From positions 1 to 64,000 of the forward strand of contig JAREIK010018569.1 of NCBI GenBank assembly GCA_029783825.1: a DNA stretch of 64,000 nt, in the 5' to 3' direction. Made by a program: the position numbers and the translations under genes. Positions 14,151 to 26,243 of this stretch are shown one piece after another; positions within the stretch are counted from its first letter, which is position 1, and each line of letters begins with the position of its first letter. The notes beneath the pieces were generated by a model. The model saw nothing but the letters and a program-made list of their open reading frames with translations. It made no database searches and was not told where the DNA came from. The DNA comes from Sapria himalayana. Taxonomy: Eukaryota; Streptophyta; Magnoliopsida; Malpighiales; Rafflesiaceae.

Positions 14151-14545
14151 AGAAATCCTTCATTAAATCATGAAATCTACTATAGATTACCAAATTAAAT
14201 GAACATCTACGTACATGCACACTTCTGTTAGACCCAAAGATTTTCATACTAGGATATAAGAATTATAAAACCAAAAAAAACAAGTAATAAAAACCTCTAG
14301 CCTTGAACAGGGTCTATGAGGCACCTTTTTAGGTAGGAACTTCCTTTTATTGAAACCAAATATGAGGCAAGCTATTAAAAATAAGAGACACTCGACACTC
14401 CTCTAGCCTTTACCAGGATCTCAATACAAAATTCACCTTCTCTATGAGGGATGAATTGTGTATTCTACATTAACACTCATGCAGAGAAAGATAGGCACCT
14501 ATTTCATAGAGAGCCAAAAACATGATTTTATCTCTAAAGATCAGC
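14151..14545. other. junction between polymerase relic and TNPA segment
   Basis: No reading frame is supported. Two similar phrases, CCTCTAGCC followed by CAGGGTCT or CAGGATCT, lie about 100 bases apart (near 14293 and 14401). Homology with element B starts near 14545, so one boundary of the polymerase insertion must lie in this stretch. Confidence 0.45.
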
Positions 14546-14749
14546 CAGACTAGGTACAAAAATTTCTTTCCACACGAGAGGGTCAAAGTCGAGCATTGAG
14601 CATGCTCAATATTTGGTATAATTTTAAAATTTAAAACATTTATATATTTAGTGGTTGTCCTAATAGTCCAAATAAATCAAATTTGTGCATGGTTTTATTA
14701 ATTTTGTTAAAAGTTTTTAACATTTGTTACGTTTAGACTTAATAAATAT

Positions 14750-15540
14750 ATACTCTAGGGTGGAGAATTGAGTCGAGATCCCAATTTTTATGAGATTTTT
14801 AGGAAGATACATGTAAAAAAAGTAGATTGTCAGTATGTTGACAACAAGTCTCAGATGATTGCTGTAAGAATATCTTATATTAATACAATTTTATAATACT
14901 ATAGTAAACTTTGAAAGTTGTTTGGAATACAAAATATTAAATTTATTTTATGTATATCTAGAATATTATTTTTCTCTATTTTATCACAGCAACTCATGGA
15001 AGAAAATGTGACAGTTGCTTCTCAACAATTTGAGGGTTCTATGGATTTTCAACCAATTGACTATGATCCTATCTATTTGGAGACCATAAAAGGTCATAAG
15101 AAGTAGCGAGTGTATGGCATCATCTCAAAGGAAGTGACATTTTTTTGTAGCAGTTGTGATTCTAATTCATATATCATGACAATGGTAGGTGAGGTGGTAG
15201 AATAATAAGTAATGGAAACAAATGAATGTTTTGAAGTTATGGAAACCTAAATGAAAGAGAAGGATGAGCAGATATCTCATTTGAAAGAAGAAATGTAGAA
15301 AATGAAGGAAGATAAGGATGAGTAGATTAATCATTTGAAGGAAGAAATGCAAGAAATTAAAGAAATAAATGATGAGATGAAAAAATGAATGATGAGATAA
15401 AAGATATTAAGAATTTAATGCAATAGTAGATGTCCTATATGGAGTCACAGTTAGCGGCATTGACGTGATAGATAGCATTTTGAGATCCGTCTACAAAACC
15501 AAGTAGAAGAGGCTAGCACAAATATAGTAATTAATAATGA
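14750..15540 (+). pseudogene. tnpA: CACTA TNPA-like protein (Transposase_24, Ptta/En/Spm), 3' part
   Basis: In En/Spm, TNPA binds the subterminal repeats and works with the TNPD transposase. The first visible exon encodes RDPNFYEIFRKIH…VDCQYVDNKSQMI and ends at a GTAAGA donor (exon end 14863). The next exon starts after TTATCACAG (14990) and encodes PIYLETIKG, the family hallmark RVYGI (after an in-frame stop at 15104), and a Lys/Glu-rich coiled coil (repeated LKEEM, 15270-15360). Several codons are now TAG or TGA. The nucleotide sequence is homologous to 35110-35990 on the - strand of element B. Transcription runs toward the type 2 end in both elements. The N-terminal part is missing or unrecognisable here. 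Confidence 0.8.
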
Positions 15541-16303
15541 GAATGATTTTGTATCAAAATTATTTCTGAACTATTTTTGATTTTTATCTATATATAGCTA
15601 AACAAGATTAGATTTTTTTGGAGGTATCATTTTTTTTATTTTGGTTTTGTTCTTTGCTTTGCCGATTAACCTAATCATGAATTTTTACAGGAAATCTAAT
15701 GTGAGATGCACGAAAAAATTCTGATTCAAAGCCTTCAGACATTGTCACGGTCCTTCCTATGGATGGATCCCATCTTTACCGATCTCAGATGGATCAAAAG
15801 GATGCCTAGCTTATATTATCTTTATTATTTCTGAAACATTTTATTTTTGCACTCTCTCTCTCTAAACATCATTTCTGGCCATCTTTTAGATATCTATTGA
15901 AGTTGTATAACTATCAACTCAGATTCATGTTTGTTCATACCTATAATTACTATTTTTGTATATCTATTAATATGTTTGTGTACCCGAATATTTCAGGTAG
16001 AGTTTTAGACTATTATAGTTATATAAAAGGCTTGGCTGGTCCTCCTGGTCATGGGAATATCACGTTAGCTTCTTAAGTTGTGAGATGAACGAAAAAATTT
16101 TGGTCCCACGCAGACTTGGATTTGTTCTTTACATTCTTATTTAATGCAGATCTGCATTATCGCTGTTCAGATTTGTGAATGCTTTTTATCATTCATCAGT
16201 GGAATTAAACTATTGAATTTTTAATTTCCATAATGATTGCTTATGAAAATCAATTAAATGTGTTCTTTTTGCTTGTTCTCCTTCTCATCTTGTTCGTAGT
16301 TTC
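15541..16303. other. interval before the BPC pseudogene, possible 5' leader
   Basis: No long frame. The phrase TGTGAGATG(C/A)ACGAAAAAATT occurs twice (about 15699 and 16079). A moderately GC-rich stretch (15735-15810) could be a non-coding leader exon of the captured BPC gene. That is an inference from position only. Confidence 0.35.
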
Positions 16304-17110
16304 ATTGATGATGATGGGTTGAACAAGAGGAACTGTGGATATTATGGCCCATCTTTCAAGTGGCATCTTGGCCTACAACTAATACCTAGCATGGAAAACC
16401 ATGACATGAAGCCTTTCTTACTAGGATGTGATCTTAACAACTTTATCATTAATGCCAACATCCATTCCATCTCTATGAATGCGATGTCTTCAACACTTCT
16501 CTTGCAATACAATATATGAGAGATGTCTGGATAATCCAGAGAGATAAGTTTTTGAACAAGTTACCTCAAAATGCTTCTTATCATGTCCTCACAGAAACTT
16601 CTGTAGCTCATCCATTGTAGATTCTACACCAACATTATTCTTTGCGAGGTGAAAGGATTTGTAAGATCGATCAACCAAGCCCTAACGAACAAGGTAGCCA
16701 ATCCAAGAGAAAGTAAAGTAGTGATCCGCCAAAAAAATCAAAACCAGAGAAATCAAGGAAACCAAAGGATCCAAACTCCATTTCTATTCCACATTTGAAA
16801 GCTCCAAAGAAAAGCTTGGGCGTGGTCTTCAATAACAATGACATGGATATCTTTGGCATTCCCATACTAGTTTGCACTTGCACAGGCAAGTCTTAGCAGT
16901 GCATCTATGGGGTTGTGGTGGGTGCCAATCCGCATGCTACGCAACTAGCACATCAATGTATCCCTTGCCGATTAGCATGAAAAGAAGATGAGTGGGGATA
17001 GTTGGGAAGAACATGAATCAAGATGTCTTGTTATATGAAGTTTGCAAATTTTGCAGCCATTTGCTTTTTTTTTATATATTGGGAAGACAAAACATCTAAT
17101 TTTTGAAGTT
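16304..17110 (+). pseudogene. BPC (BASIC PENTACYSTEINE / BBR) transcription factor, decayed copy
   Basis: BPC proteins are plant nuclear factors that bind GAGA repeats. The N-terminal block DDDGLNKRNCGYYG..FKWHLGLQL matches the family start, followed by MKPFLLGCD; the initiator is ATT, not ATG. A stop follows at about 16516. The next segments read MRDVWIIQRDKFLNKLP (16519-16570), a Lys/Pro-rich linker, KKSLGVVFNNNDMDIFGIPI (about 16810-16867), and CTCTG. After one frameshift comes the pentacysteine domain, with GCGGCQSAC, YPLPISMKRR and GKNMNQ (16910-17015). The tail (YWEDKTSNF, about 17077-17110) matches the family C-terminus. Nearly the full coding length is present as one block, but it is non-functional. 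BPC coding regions are usually intronless, so the copying route (retroposition or DNA capture) cannot be decided from the sequence. Confidence 0.87.
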
Positions 17111-17133
17111 TTGTTCCTCTTCTTTTCTTTGAA

Positions 17134-17242
17134 TGTGTATTGTTTTTATGGCGTGCATATTATTTTTAAGAGTGCATATTGTTTTTATGGAGTGTATATT
17201 GTTTTTATGGAGTGTATATTGTTTTTATGGAGAGCATATTGA
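17134..17242 (+). repeat. 20-bp minisatellite
   Basis: About five tandem copies of GTGTATATTGTTTTTATGGA, the central ones nearly identical. It follows directly after the BPC remnant. Confidence 0.85.
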
Positions 17243-17690
17243 ATCGTTCTGTAGTTACATTGATGCATACAACGAAGTGACGATCCTTGTTTCAAACCAA
17301 TAGAGGAACCATATTGTAGCAGAAGCTACAGGGTTGATGGACTAATACAATGGAGCTAAGCAATCAAAATTATTGGTGCAAGCAAATGGAGAGGAAAAGA
17401 AACATTCTAAGAAAGCCGCACGAAAGTTGGTCCTGTGGGGGGTGGAAAGGTAGAGCAACCCTTATATAGGTTATAGGACCAGGAGAGAGTTCTAGTCGTG
17501 TAAGGCAACGTGCAAACTTTGATGCTCCAAGCCTTGCTCGTGGCTTGTCTTCCAGGGTTTCTTCTAAGAGTTTTTAAATATATTTTCAAGAATTTAAATA
17601 ATATTCACATTTCTTATTAATATTGATAGTGATGTTTTGTGCCTTCTTTGTGAAGTATAAATGGGATAATACTTTACCTACTGTTCTATA
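17243..17690. other. unassigned interval downstream of BPC remnant
   Basis: Mixed-composition sequence, more GC-rich than the surroundings around 17400-17560. It may be 3' flanking DNA brought in with the BPC copy. No reading frame could be assigned. Confidence 0.35.
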
Positions 17691-17910
17691 TATATATATA
17701 TCTATACTTGATGTTATATATTTATAAGACATCCATATATACTACAGTGTATATGTATATATACTATAGTATATATGTACATATATACTATAGTGTATAT
17801 GTATATATACTACAATATATATGTACATATATACTATAGTATATATGTATATATATACTCTGTATATGTACATATACACTATAGTATGATATGTACATAT
17901 ATACTGTATA
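17691..17910. repeat. palindromic TATATGTACATATA array (short version)
   Basis: Repeated self-complementary cores (TATATGTACATATA and close variants) joined by spacers such as CTATAGTA or CTACAGTG. The same kind of array covers 42740-44215 in element B, linking this part of A to the nested CACTA piece there. The 62-residue frame through it (17775-17963) is an artefact of the repeat. Confidence 0.85.
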
Positions 17911-19716
17911 TAACTATCTTATTGATGAGCATGATGTTTGTGATATTGCTTATGTTTTGCTAGGTGCCATGTTCTCAACTTTATTAATTGATACGTTGCT
18001 CTATTGATAGCTTTTTGGAGGAAGAATTATCATGTCTTATAGATTGATGCATGCCTGGCACAAACAGGTACACTTTGAGAGTGATATAGAGGTTATACTT
18101 CCTATGAGTTGCCCAAATAAAATTAACATGTTATATAAGTGCATTGTTTGTATGAGGTTATTCATAAAGTGTATTATATTTATTTTATGTTGTGTGATTT
18201 AATGTTTTACATGGCATCAAAAGTCACCCCATGGAAAGCTAAAATCTAGGAAAGGGTGTCGAAAAGAGCTGTAAACCCCTAAAAGGAGTGCATCCACTTT
18301 ACACTAGCTACCATGATTACCCATGCATTGTGTGCTATGCAAATCTTCACACGCTCACTATATGGTATCAAAAATATTACAACTCACTGTGTGTTATTAA
18401 AATCATTGCTCACAAGGCTTAGACCTTGATTACATCTACATCAATGCAATATGTGACCCAAAGGTGTGGATGTTGCTGAATATGAGTTTAATGAGCTGGA
18501 TCTGATGCTCTATGACCTCAAATACTAGCAAGAGGTGAGATGTTAATTTCTCTGTGAGCTCGTAACAGGCTTCGCATATCATTTAGTTGTTAGTTTTTGT
18601 TTTTTTGTTTTTTTTTTGTTTTTAATTTGATTTGGTTGCTTGGATAGGGCATATACCCTTCTTATCAAGGCAAAACTATGAAGTTGTGTAGAGAAACTAG
18701 ATGGGCTATTATAATGGCAACGAAGTGTATGTAAGACATCTACTCGAACATCAGGATAGGTAATTTGACTAGCATTCTTATGAAGTATATTTGGTATTCT
18801 TATTGGTTAAACTCATGTTCTTATGGTTAGAGTAACGTTTGTTCACAATAATTTTGAGATAAGATTTCATTGTTAAAGATAATGAGAGGTTAAAAGAAAA
18901 TTTGTATGAAGTAGTAATCAAGTTTTCTTGTTTGATATAATTTTTTGTGTACACGAGATATTCATATATTTTTTGCTTTCGTGAATGATATTAATGCTAG
19001 CCTTTAATATCTCATTCATCGAAGCAAAATTAACTATTTATGCTCACAACCTTCAAATATTCTTTCAAATTGTCATTTATTTTTTCATAAAAAAAATTTT
19101 CTTACAGTTTTCTAAAGCAAAAAACTTAATAATAAATTTTAGATCACATGGGATATGAAGATTAGAATTTTTTTTTTGATTTTTGGTAATAACCATTTCT
19201 ATGAACAATAATTCAGTTGAACAAGAAAGGTGCAATATATTGAAAAGATAAGGAAAAAAAGAGATGATAGGAAAATAGGGTGTGCGTGTGTGTGTTTGGA
19301 CACATATAGTTATACTATATTCATGTTGTATGCATGTATATTACATATATACATGCCTATGCATTTTTAAGTAATTGTAGAGAAATATCTTATGCATACG
19401 TGCATGATAACATAGTTAATTAGTTTTTATATTGCTGAATGTTGCAAACCATCCCCGTTAATCCCAAGTCGTTTCTTAACAACTTGACTGGGAATACGGT
19501 CATTGTAAAACTCAAGTGGGAAATGGAATACAAAAGTGTGCTACCGTGTGTCCTTTTCTTATGCATTGTATTTTTTTCTCATTTTTTTCTTTAGTTTCTT
19601 TTAGATTTCCATGTTTTGCTGGATTTTTATATGAACCTATAGTGGGTAAAAATTCAATACCATGCAGCCTGTTGTCATTTCAACTACTATTTCTCTTTTG
19701 TTTGGCACTTTTTAAT
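17911..19716. other. interval without recognisable gene
   Basis: AT-rich, with homopolymer T tracts (18598-18625) and a TG/CA stretch near 19280. Short exon-like pieces (for example 18410-18540) did not match any family known to me. Confidence 0.4.
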
Positions 19717-21703
19717 GAGTTTTGTATGGAAATAATATGTTTTAAATAAAAAATCCAAAATATAATAATAGTTTGAAAATTATTACCAAACTAATGCATC
19801 TGAGAAATAGCGTGTCAATTTGTATCATTGTGAATGACGGGCATTACCATGCTATTGAATTTTTAAAAATCAAAGGCTAGCATTTTGAATGTTGGCTATT
19901 AAATTTTAAAAATTTTTAAATGGAGGCATTGAGAATGAGGAGAGAGTATGTGGCATCCTACCAAGTGAAAAACAAGGTTGAATAAACCGTATTTGTAAAT
20001 ATTTGTTCCAGAAGTACATCCACCACCTTGGCTACTACTGCAAATATCACTCCAGTTATCTGTAATTCATACCTGAAAGATGCTATAAAACCTCTTACCG
20101 TGGCCAACTCTCCTCCTCAATTTCTTTCTTTTAGTCAATTTGAACCATTAGGGGAGGACTTAAGCTCGCCATTAGAAACACTGACAAAGATTGAAGATGT
20201 GATGAGGGTTTTACCGATGATGGAGAGGAAGAAAAAAAACATAGTGAATATGGGAGAGTGTGTGTCAAGCATAGAGAGCGTAGTTAGAGGAGTGAGGGAG
20301 AAAATGGAAATGGTTAGATTAGTAACATTTCCTCTATTCTCTTTAAGGAATCATTCAAAAGTAGATATTTTCCAAAAATTTATGTAGCTTAAGTGCATCA
20401 TAGATGATTATTCGAGTAGAGAAGTTGTTTTATATGTGGGTGATCTTAAATGGGTCTATGATATTTGGCCAAATTATAGTTGACAAGCAGATAACAACAT
20501 TACACAGAGTACATTATCACAGAGATGCAAAGACTGATCTACGGAATAGGTGACAAGGCTAGAAAAGTATGGCTCATGGGAATCGCCACATTCCAAACTT
20601 ACATTAATTGTAAATCAGGCTTTCCCTCTCTGGAGACTATTTGGGAACTTTATCAGTCACTGTTCATGTTGGAAGCCTGAATCTTAGCCTCAATCTCAAT
20701 GGCTAAAACAATTCATTTTTTTTATTTTTTTTTCACAGATTACTTTAGTGTGATATATCAGTCACTTATGATATCCATCAATGACTCAAATACACACCCA
20801 CAAAGACACGCACAAACATATACACCCACACACTTATTCATAGGTACCATCATGTCAACTACTATATATATGTGTGCATAAACACTTCATATCTCACTAG
20901 TCACGCATTTGACTAAGTTTTAAAAAAGAACAAAAATGGGTGTAAGAGCAAAACATCTACATGTGAGAGTGGCCTTGGCTGGCAAAAGATTGAATCTGGA
21001 TTATTTTCAAAAAGCGCGACATGCAGTCCCAATTGCTCCATTAAAATTGACAAAGAAACTCAATTTCAAAACCATGAGTCCATTTCTACAGGTTCTACTT
21101 GCTCAAGTTTGCCGTCATGGCTCTAGTGGTATAAAGAAGAAAAGTGGGGTGATGATAAGATGCCTATTTATTTTATTAAATATGAAATATGACCTTGTCA
21201 TACTCAAATGTATCTAAACCCTCTTCTTCTTATTAAATGATTTGTTTTTTTTCTTTAATCATGATTTAGAGTTATCCTGTAAACTTCAACAAATCAAGGG
21301 ATGCTTGCTACAAGCGGCTTCTCCATTTCAATCTAAAGAAAACCAACAAGTTAAATTCATCTTTTTCATCTTCCATTTCTACATCATCTCTTGATCAAAC
21401 CACCTACTTAACTTGGCCGCTCATTTGGAAATTTGTTTGGCCAAGATGCAATATTGAAAGCATAAATGAATCCAAATTGGAACTCATGTCGAACCCAAAT
21501 TAAAGCCTGAATTCGACATCATCAAGCGAGGAAGACATTAATGAAGGTCTTCATTTTTAAAATCAATAGCATGGCAATGATCGTCGTTCACAATGACAGC
21601 AATTCTCATGCTATTTCCAGAAGCACTAGTTTGGTAATATTTTTCAAACAAACATCATATTTTGGAATTTTTATTTAAAACATATTATTTCCATACAAAA
21701 TTC
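19717..21703 (+). mobile_element. Pack-MULE with SMXL gene fragment
   Basis: The ends are inverted repeats about 165 bp long (19717-19880 and 21541-21703), starting GAGTTTTGTATGG on the left and GAATTTTGTATGG on the inverted right. The flanking 9-mers CTTTTTAAT and TTTTCTAAC agree at six of nine places, and all three differences are C/T, which fits a decayed 9-bp target duplication. The same terminal sequence starts the large MULE at 51381, so both belong to one family. It has no transposase; its interior is a host gene fragment, which defines a Pack-MULE. Confidence 0.8.
20028..21530 (+). pseudogene. SMXL4/5-like (SUPPRESSOR OF MAX2-like, D53/Clp-related) gene fragment
   Basis: SMXL proteins are plant nuclear repressors with a degenerate Clp ATPase. 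SMXL3/4/5 act in phloem development. An opening frame (20028-20387) has EDVMRVLPMMERKKKNIVNMGECVSSIESVVRGV, matching the region where family members read (V/I)GE/D and GVV. After a stop come REVVLYVGDLKWV (20417-20455), KVWLMGIATFQTYI and FPSLETIWEL (20560-20655), SSLPSWL (21099-21119) and a C-terminal stretch with SNPN, SLNSTSSSEED (21490-21535). The order matches the middle of the protein, with at least one likely intron before 21270 (polypyrimidine tract, then TTTAG). N-terminal Clp-N repeats and the C-terminal ATPase part are absent. Stops and frameshifts rule out function as a protein. Confidence 0.82.
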
Positions 21704-22617
21704 TTTTCTAACTTTCTTAAAATTAACCATGGACTGATGCATGGAGCTGGTCAACACAGAAGAATATTTTGATTGGTAGTTCACTTAAAATCTTTTTGAA
21801 ATTTTGATTCGATAATTTAAAAATAAGCTCAAGATTATCTAGTTGTGTGAAATTTTTAGCAATTGGTTGTTGGTGTTTCATGTGCTAGTCTATCTATTTA
21901 TCAATGGCATTGTTGTGTTCTTTATTAGTTTGTAAATGTAGTATGTTATACTCCATGTGCAGGTATAACAATATTCTTTATCTGCTTAAAGTACTAGAGG
22001 ACAAAGAACTAGAAGATGCTGACCATGCCTGAAAGATATAGAAGTGTGTTTTTAAGCCCTAGATTATTTCTTTCTATTGTCTTTAATGGTATGTGTATTT
22101 GCATGAAAGTACATATGTTTGTTTACACACAGACACATAGGCACATACATACATGCAACTGATCGCAAGGTTAAAAAAGTACTAATTGAAGAGCAGCTAG
22201 ATACAAAAAGGGCAATGGTAGATAAAAGGAATGAGTTGGCGGTGGAGAGGAAATGCAGACTAGAACTAATTGAAGCAATGCAGATGGCCATGGAGGGACA
22301 TGTTATGGTGCTAGTGTAGTATGTAGATATTGATGAGGTGGGAGAGAGAAAGCAACACCAAATATACGGATAAATTATACTTTATTCACTATCATTAGAT
22401 ACATTGATGATGAATAAGATGTAATCAAGTTTTGTTATGTTTCTATTTTAACAATGTAACATATTGTATAAAAATATTTTATTAACTGATTTTATTTTTT
22501 GTTAATTATTAAAAATGATTTATAGTTTATGTTTTTATTAAGTTTAATATAAAAATTTTAAAATATGTAATTAAATTTTATATAAAAAATTAAAAATGGT
22601 AAATTAATTTTGGAATG
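21704..22617. other. right interior of element A
   Basis: Contains a Lys/Glu-rich 66-codon frame (22119-22319) with no recognised homology. From 22330 to 22500 the sequence matches 44400-44560 (GAGAGAAAGCAACA, then TACTTTAT.CACTATC, GATGTAAT and TTTTGTTATGTTT). That shared segment precedes the type 2 end in both places. Confidence 0.5.
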
Positions 22618-22800
22618 AAATAGCTAGGGAATTTTCCCTCGCTAGTTTAGGTAGGAAATATATTTACTCGTTAATTTTTGTGACAAGAACTTTAGGGGAG
22701 AGGTTTCATCGTTAATCCGTCGTTATATCCATTTTAGCGACGGAAAAACTCCATTTAGCTTGGGAATCTTCCCTTGTTATTTGGGATTTTTTTTGTAGTG
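22618..22800 (-). repeat. element A right terminal and subterminal repeats (type 2 end)
   Basis: Contains TAGCTAGGGAATTTTCCCT, TTAATCCGTCGTTATATCC, TTTAGCGACGG and the terminus TTTTGTAGTG. It is highly similar to 44680-45108 and less so to the inverse of 34655-34960. Confidence 0.85.
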
Positions 22801-22821
22801 CTCTCTACCTATTAGTAAATC

Positions 22822-22852
<31 letters not shown>

Positions 22853-24420
22853 CTATTTGTCTATCTATCTATCTATTAAACTTTCAATATATCTATCAAT
22901 CTATCTATCTATCTATTTATCATTCTATCTATCCTTCTATCTATCTATGTGACAATCTATCTAACTATCTATCTATCTATCTGTCAACTATTCATCTATA
23001 TATCTATCTATCTTTCATTCTATCTATCAGTCTATCTATCAGCCTATCTATCTGTCTATCTATCTATGTATTATCTATTTGTTTATCTTTTTATCTATCT
23101 AATAGTATAATAAAAAATATATATATCTTTCTATCTATCTATTTGTCTAAGAATATGTCTATTTATCTATCTATCTATCTATATGTTTATCTAAATATCA
23201 ATCTATATTTTTATCATCAATCAATCTATCTATCTATCAATCTTTATATCAATCTTTCTATCTATATGTCTATCAATATGTCTATCTACCTATCTTTCTA
23301 TCTATCTTACTATCAATCTATCTATTTATTTGTATATATATATATTTTAATTTTTTATCTATATGTCTATCTATATGTCTGTATGTCTATCTATCTATAT
23401 ATTATCTATTGATCGATCTATCTATCTATCTATATAACTATATGTCTATATATCTATCTAGTTTTAAGTCTATCTGTCTGTCTATCTAAATGTCTAAATA
23501 TCTATCTATTTATAAATATATTTATCAATCAATCAATCTGTCTATCAATATATCTATAAAACTATCTATCTATCTGTATATCTATCTGTCTATCTATCTA
23601 TTTATCTATCTCTCATTCTATTTGTCTATCTATCTATCTATCAATTAGTTTGACTATCTATCTACCCATCTGTCTATCGATATATCTAGATTTTTATCTC
23701 TCTGTTATACTATCTATCTACTAAAATGTCTATCTACCTGACTATTTGTCTGACTGACTATTTATCTATATGTCTATTAATATATCTACCAATCTATTTA
23801 CATGTCTATCAATCTATTTATCAATCTATGTATTTATTTGTCTATCTATCTATGTATCAATCTTTCCATCAATTTGTCTAACTATCTATCTAACTATCTA
23901 TCTTAATATTAATCTATCTATCTATATATGTATCTATCTGTATATCTATCTTTCTATCAATCTTTGTATCAATATGTGTATCTATCTTTCTATCTATTAG
24001 TCTATCTATTAGTCTATCTATCTATCTATCTATCTATCTCTCTATCTATCTATCTATTTATCTTTTATTCATTGTATCTATCTATGTATCTCTCTATTGA
24101 TATATCTATCTATTTATCTATATATCTTTTTTTCTATCTATGAATCTATTTATCTATCTATCAATCTATTTATTAATCTATTTTTATATCTATCTATGTT
24201 TCTTTCTGTTTATCTATCTGTCTATCTATTTGTCTTTCTATTTTTCTATCTATCTATCAGTATATCTATCTAATAATCTGTCAATCTATTTGTTTATCTA
24301 TCTGTCTATCTATATGTCTGTCTGTATATTAATTTATATATCAATATATCTATATGTATATCTATCTTTCTATATATCCATCTAATAATCACTATCAATT
24401 AATATATATAAATTTATATA

Positions 24421-24422
<2 letters not shown>

Positions 24423-24451
<29 letters not shown>
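24423..24451. repeat. (TA)n run
   Basis: Pure TA dinucleotides inside the satellite. Confidence 0.85.
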
Positions 24452-26200
24452 TTTTATCTATCTATCAATCTATCTGTCTATCTATCTATCTATCTATTTA
24501 TCTATCTGTGAATCGATCTATCTATAAATATGTTTATATATTTGACTATCAATCTGCCTATCAATTTGTCTAACTATATGATTATCAAAATGTGTAGCAA
24601 TTTGTATATGAATCTGACAATCAATATATGTAACAATTTATCAATCAATATGTCTATCAACCTATCTATCAATCTGTCTATCAATTTATCTATCAATCTA
24701 TGTATAATCTATGTATCTATCTATATATCTATTGGTATATATATTTGTCTATCTATCTTTCTATCAATGTGTCTATCTATCTATATATCTATATATGAAT
24801 ATATCTATCTATCTATCTGTCTATCTATCTATCTATCTATCTAACATTTTATATCTATATCTATCTATATATCTATATGTCAATCTATTTGTGCTTCTAT
24901 CTATCTATTTATCTATTTTTCTATCTATTTGACTATCTATCTGTCTAATAACTTATCAGTCTATTTTCTATTTATTTGTCTATCTATATGTCTATCTATA
25001 TGTATATCTGTCTGTCTATCTATCTGTCTGCCTGTCTGTCTATCTATTTGTATAACTATGATCTATCTGTCTATCTATTATCTATTTATGTATTTATATA
25101 TCTATCTTTTTGTCTTTCTAACTATCTATTTATCTGTTAATCAATTGTAAATCTATTTGTATATCCATCTACCTATCAATTTGTCTTTCAATCTATCTAT
25201 CATTTTTTCAATCTATCTATTTATCAATTAATCTACCTATCTATCTATCAATTTGTCTATCTATCTATCAATCAATAAATCTATCATTTTGTTTATCTAT
25301 GTGTCTATCTTTCTACCTATCTGTCTATCTATATCGACCTATTTGTCTATCTATCTATCATATGTCTAATTGTTGATCTACCGATCTATCTATCTATCTT
25401 TCTATTATTCTATCTTTCTCTCTAGTTATGTGTTAATCTAATTGTTTTTCTATCTTTCTATCTATCTATTTATCTTTCTATCTATCTTTGCATTTATCTA
25501 TCTGTCTATCAATCGACGTATCTATTAGTCTATCTAAATGTATATCTATTTTCTATTAATCTATCTATCTTTCTATCTTTGTATCTATCTATCTATATAT
25601 TACCTATCAATATATCTCTCTATCTATCTGAGTGTCTAATAATATATCTATATATCTATTTATCTATCTATCTAACTATCTATTTATCTAAAAATTAATC
25701 AATCTATTTATCTATCTATCTATCTGTCTGTCTGTCTGGCTGTCTATCTATATTTTTTTTTATCTATTTTTCTATCTATATATCTATCAATCTATCTATC
25801 TATTTCTAATAAATCTATCTATCAATCTATATATCAATATGTCTATCAATCCTTCTATCAATCTGAATATCAATCTATCAATTAATGTGTCTATTTAAAT
25901 GTCAACCTCTCTTTCTATCTATATGTTTATCTATTATCAATCTACCTATATATTTGTCTATTTTTTTATCTTTCTATCTATCTCTCTGTCAAGATATTTA
26001 TCAAACATTCCATTTGTATGTCTATCAAATTTATCTATCAAACTGACTAAAAACAATCTATCTATCTATCTATATTTTTGTTTGTCTATCTCCTTTACTT
26101 TTTGTCTATCTATCTTTCTATCTATCATTTTATCAATCTATCTAATAATCTAGCTATATCTTTTACTTTCTATATATTTATCTAACTATCTGTCGATGTA

Positions 26201-26202
<2 letters not shown>

Positions 26203-26240
<38 letters not shown>
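26203..26240. repeat. (TA)n run
   Basis: About 19 TA units inside the satellite. Confidence 0.9.

Positions 26241-26243
<3 letters not shown>

Larger units (their letters stand above)
9075..22800 (+). mobile_element. CACTA (En/Spm) transposon A, complete ends
   Basis: The left end reads CACTACAAAAAAATG and the right end is the inverse, TTTTTTTTGTAGTG, giving a 13-base perfect terminal inverted repeat. The satellite is duplicated as CTC on both sides (9072-9074 and 22801-22803), the 3-bp target duplication expected of CACTA elements. Subterminal regions hold diverged copies of motifs such as GCTAGGGAA and TAGCGACGG, the kind of array TNPA binds in En/Spm. Inside are a TNPA remnant, an RNA polymerase pseudogene, a BPC pseudogene and a Pack-MULE. 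No TNPD was found, so it would depend on another element to move. The two ends differ: the left matches the right end of element B, and the right matches the 45108 end. Confidence 0.93.

Noticed and set aside
15167..15352. 61-codon - strand frame rich in Leu and Phe (membrane-like)
   Set aside because: Antisense of the Lys/Glu coiled coil of TNPA, which automatically gives a hydrophobic translation.
17775..17963. Tyr/Ile/Val-rich frame
   Set aside because: Translation of the palindromic TATATGTACATATA array; same for 43511-43726 and 43997-44263.
20936..21217. 93-codon frame as an independent gene in the Pack-MULE
   Set aside because: Another frame of the same stretch reads SSLPSWL in register with the SMXL fragment, so this frame is probably a by-product.
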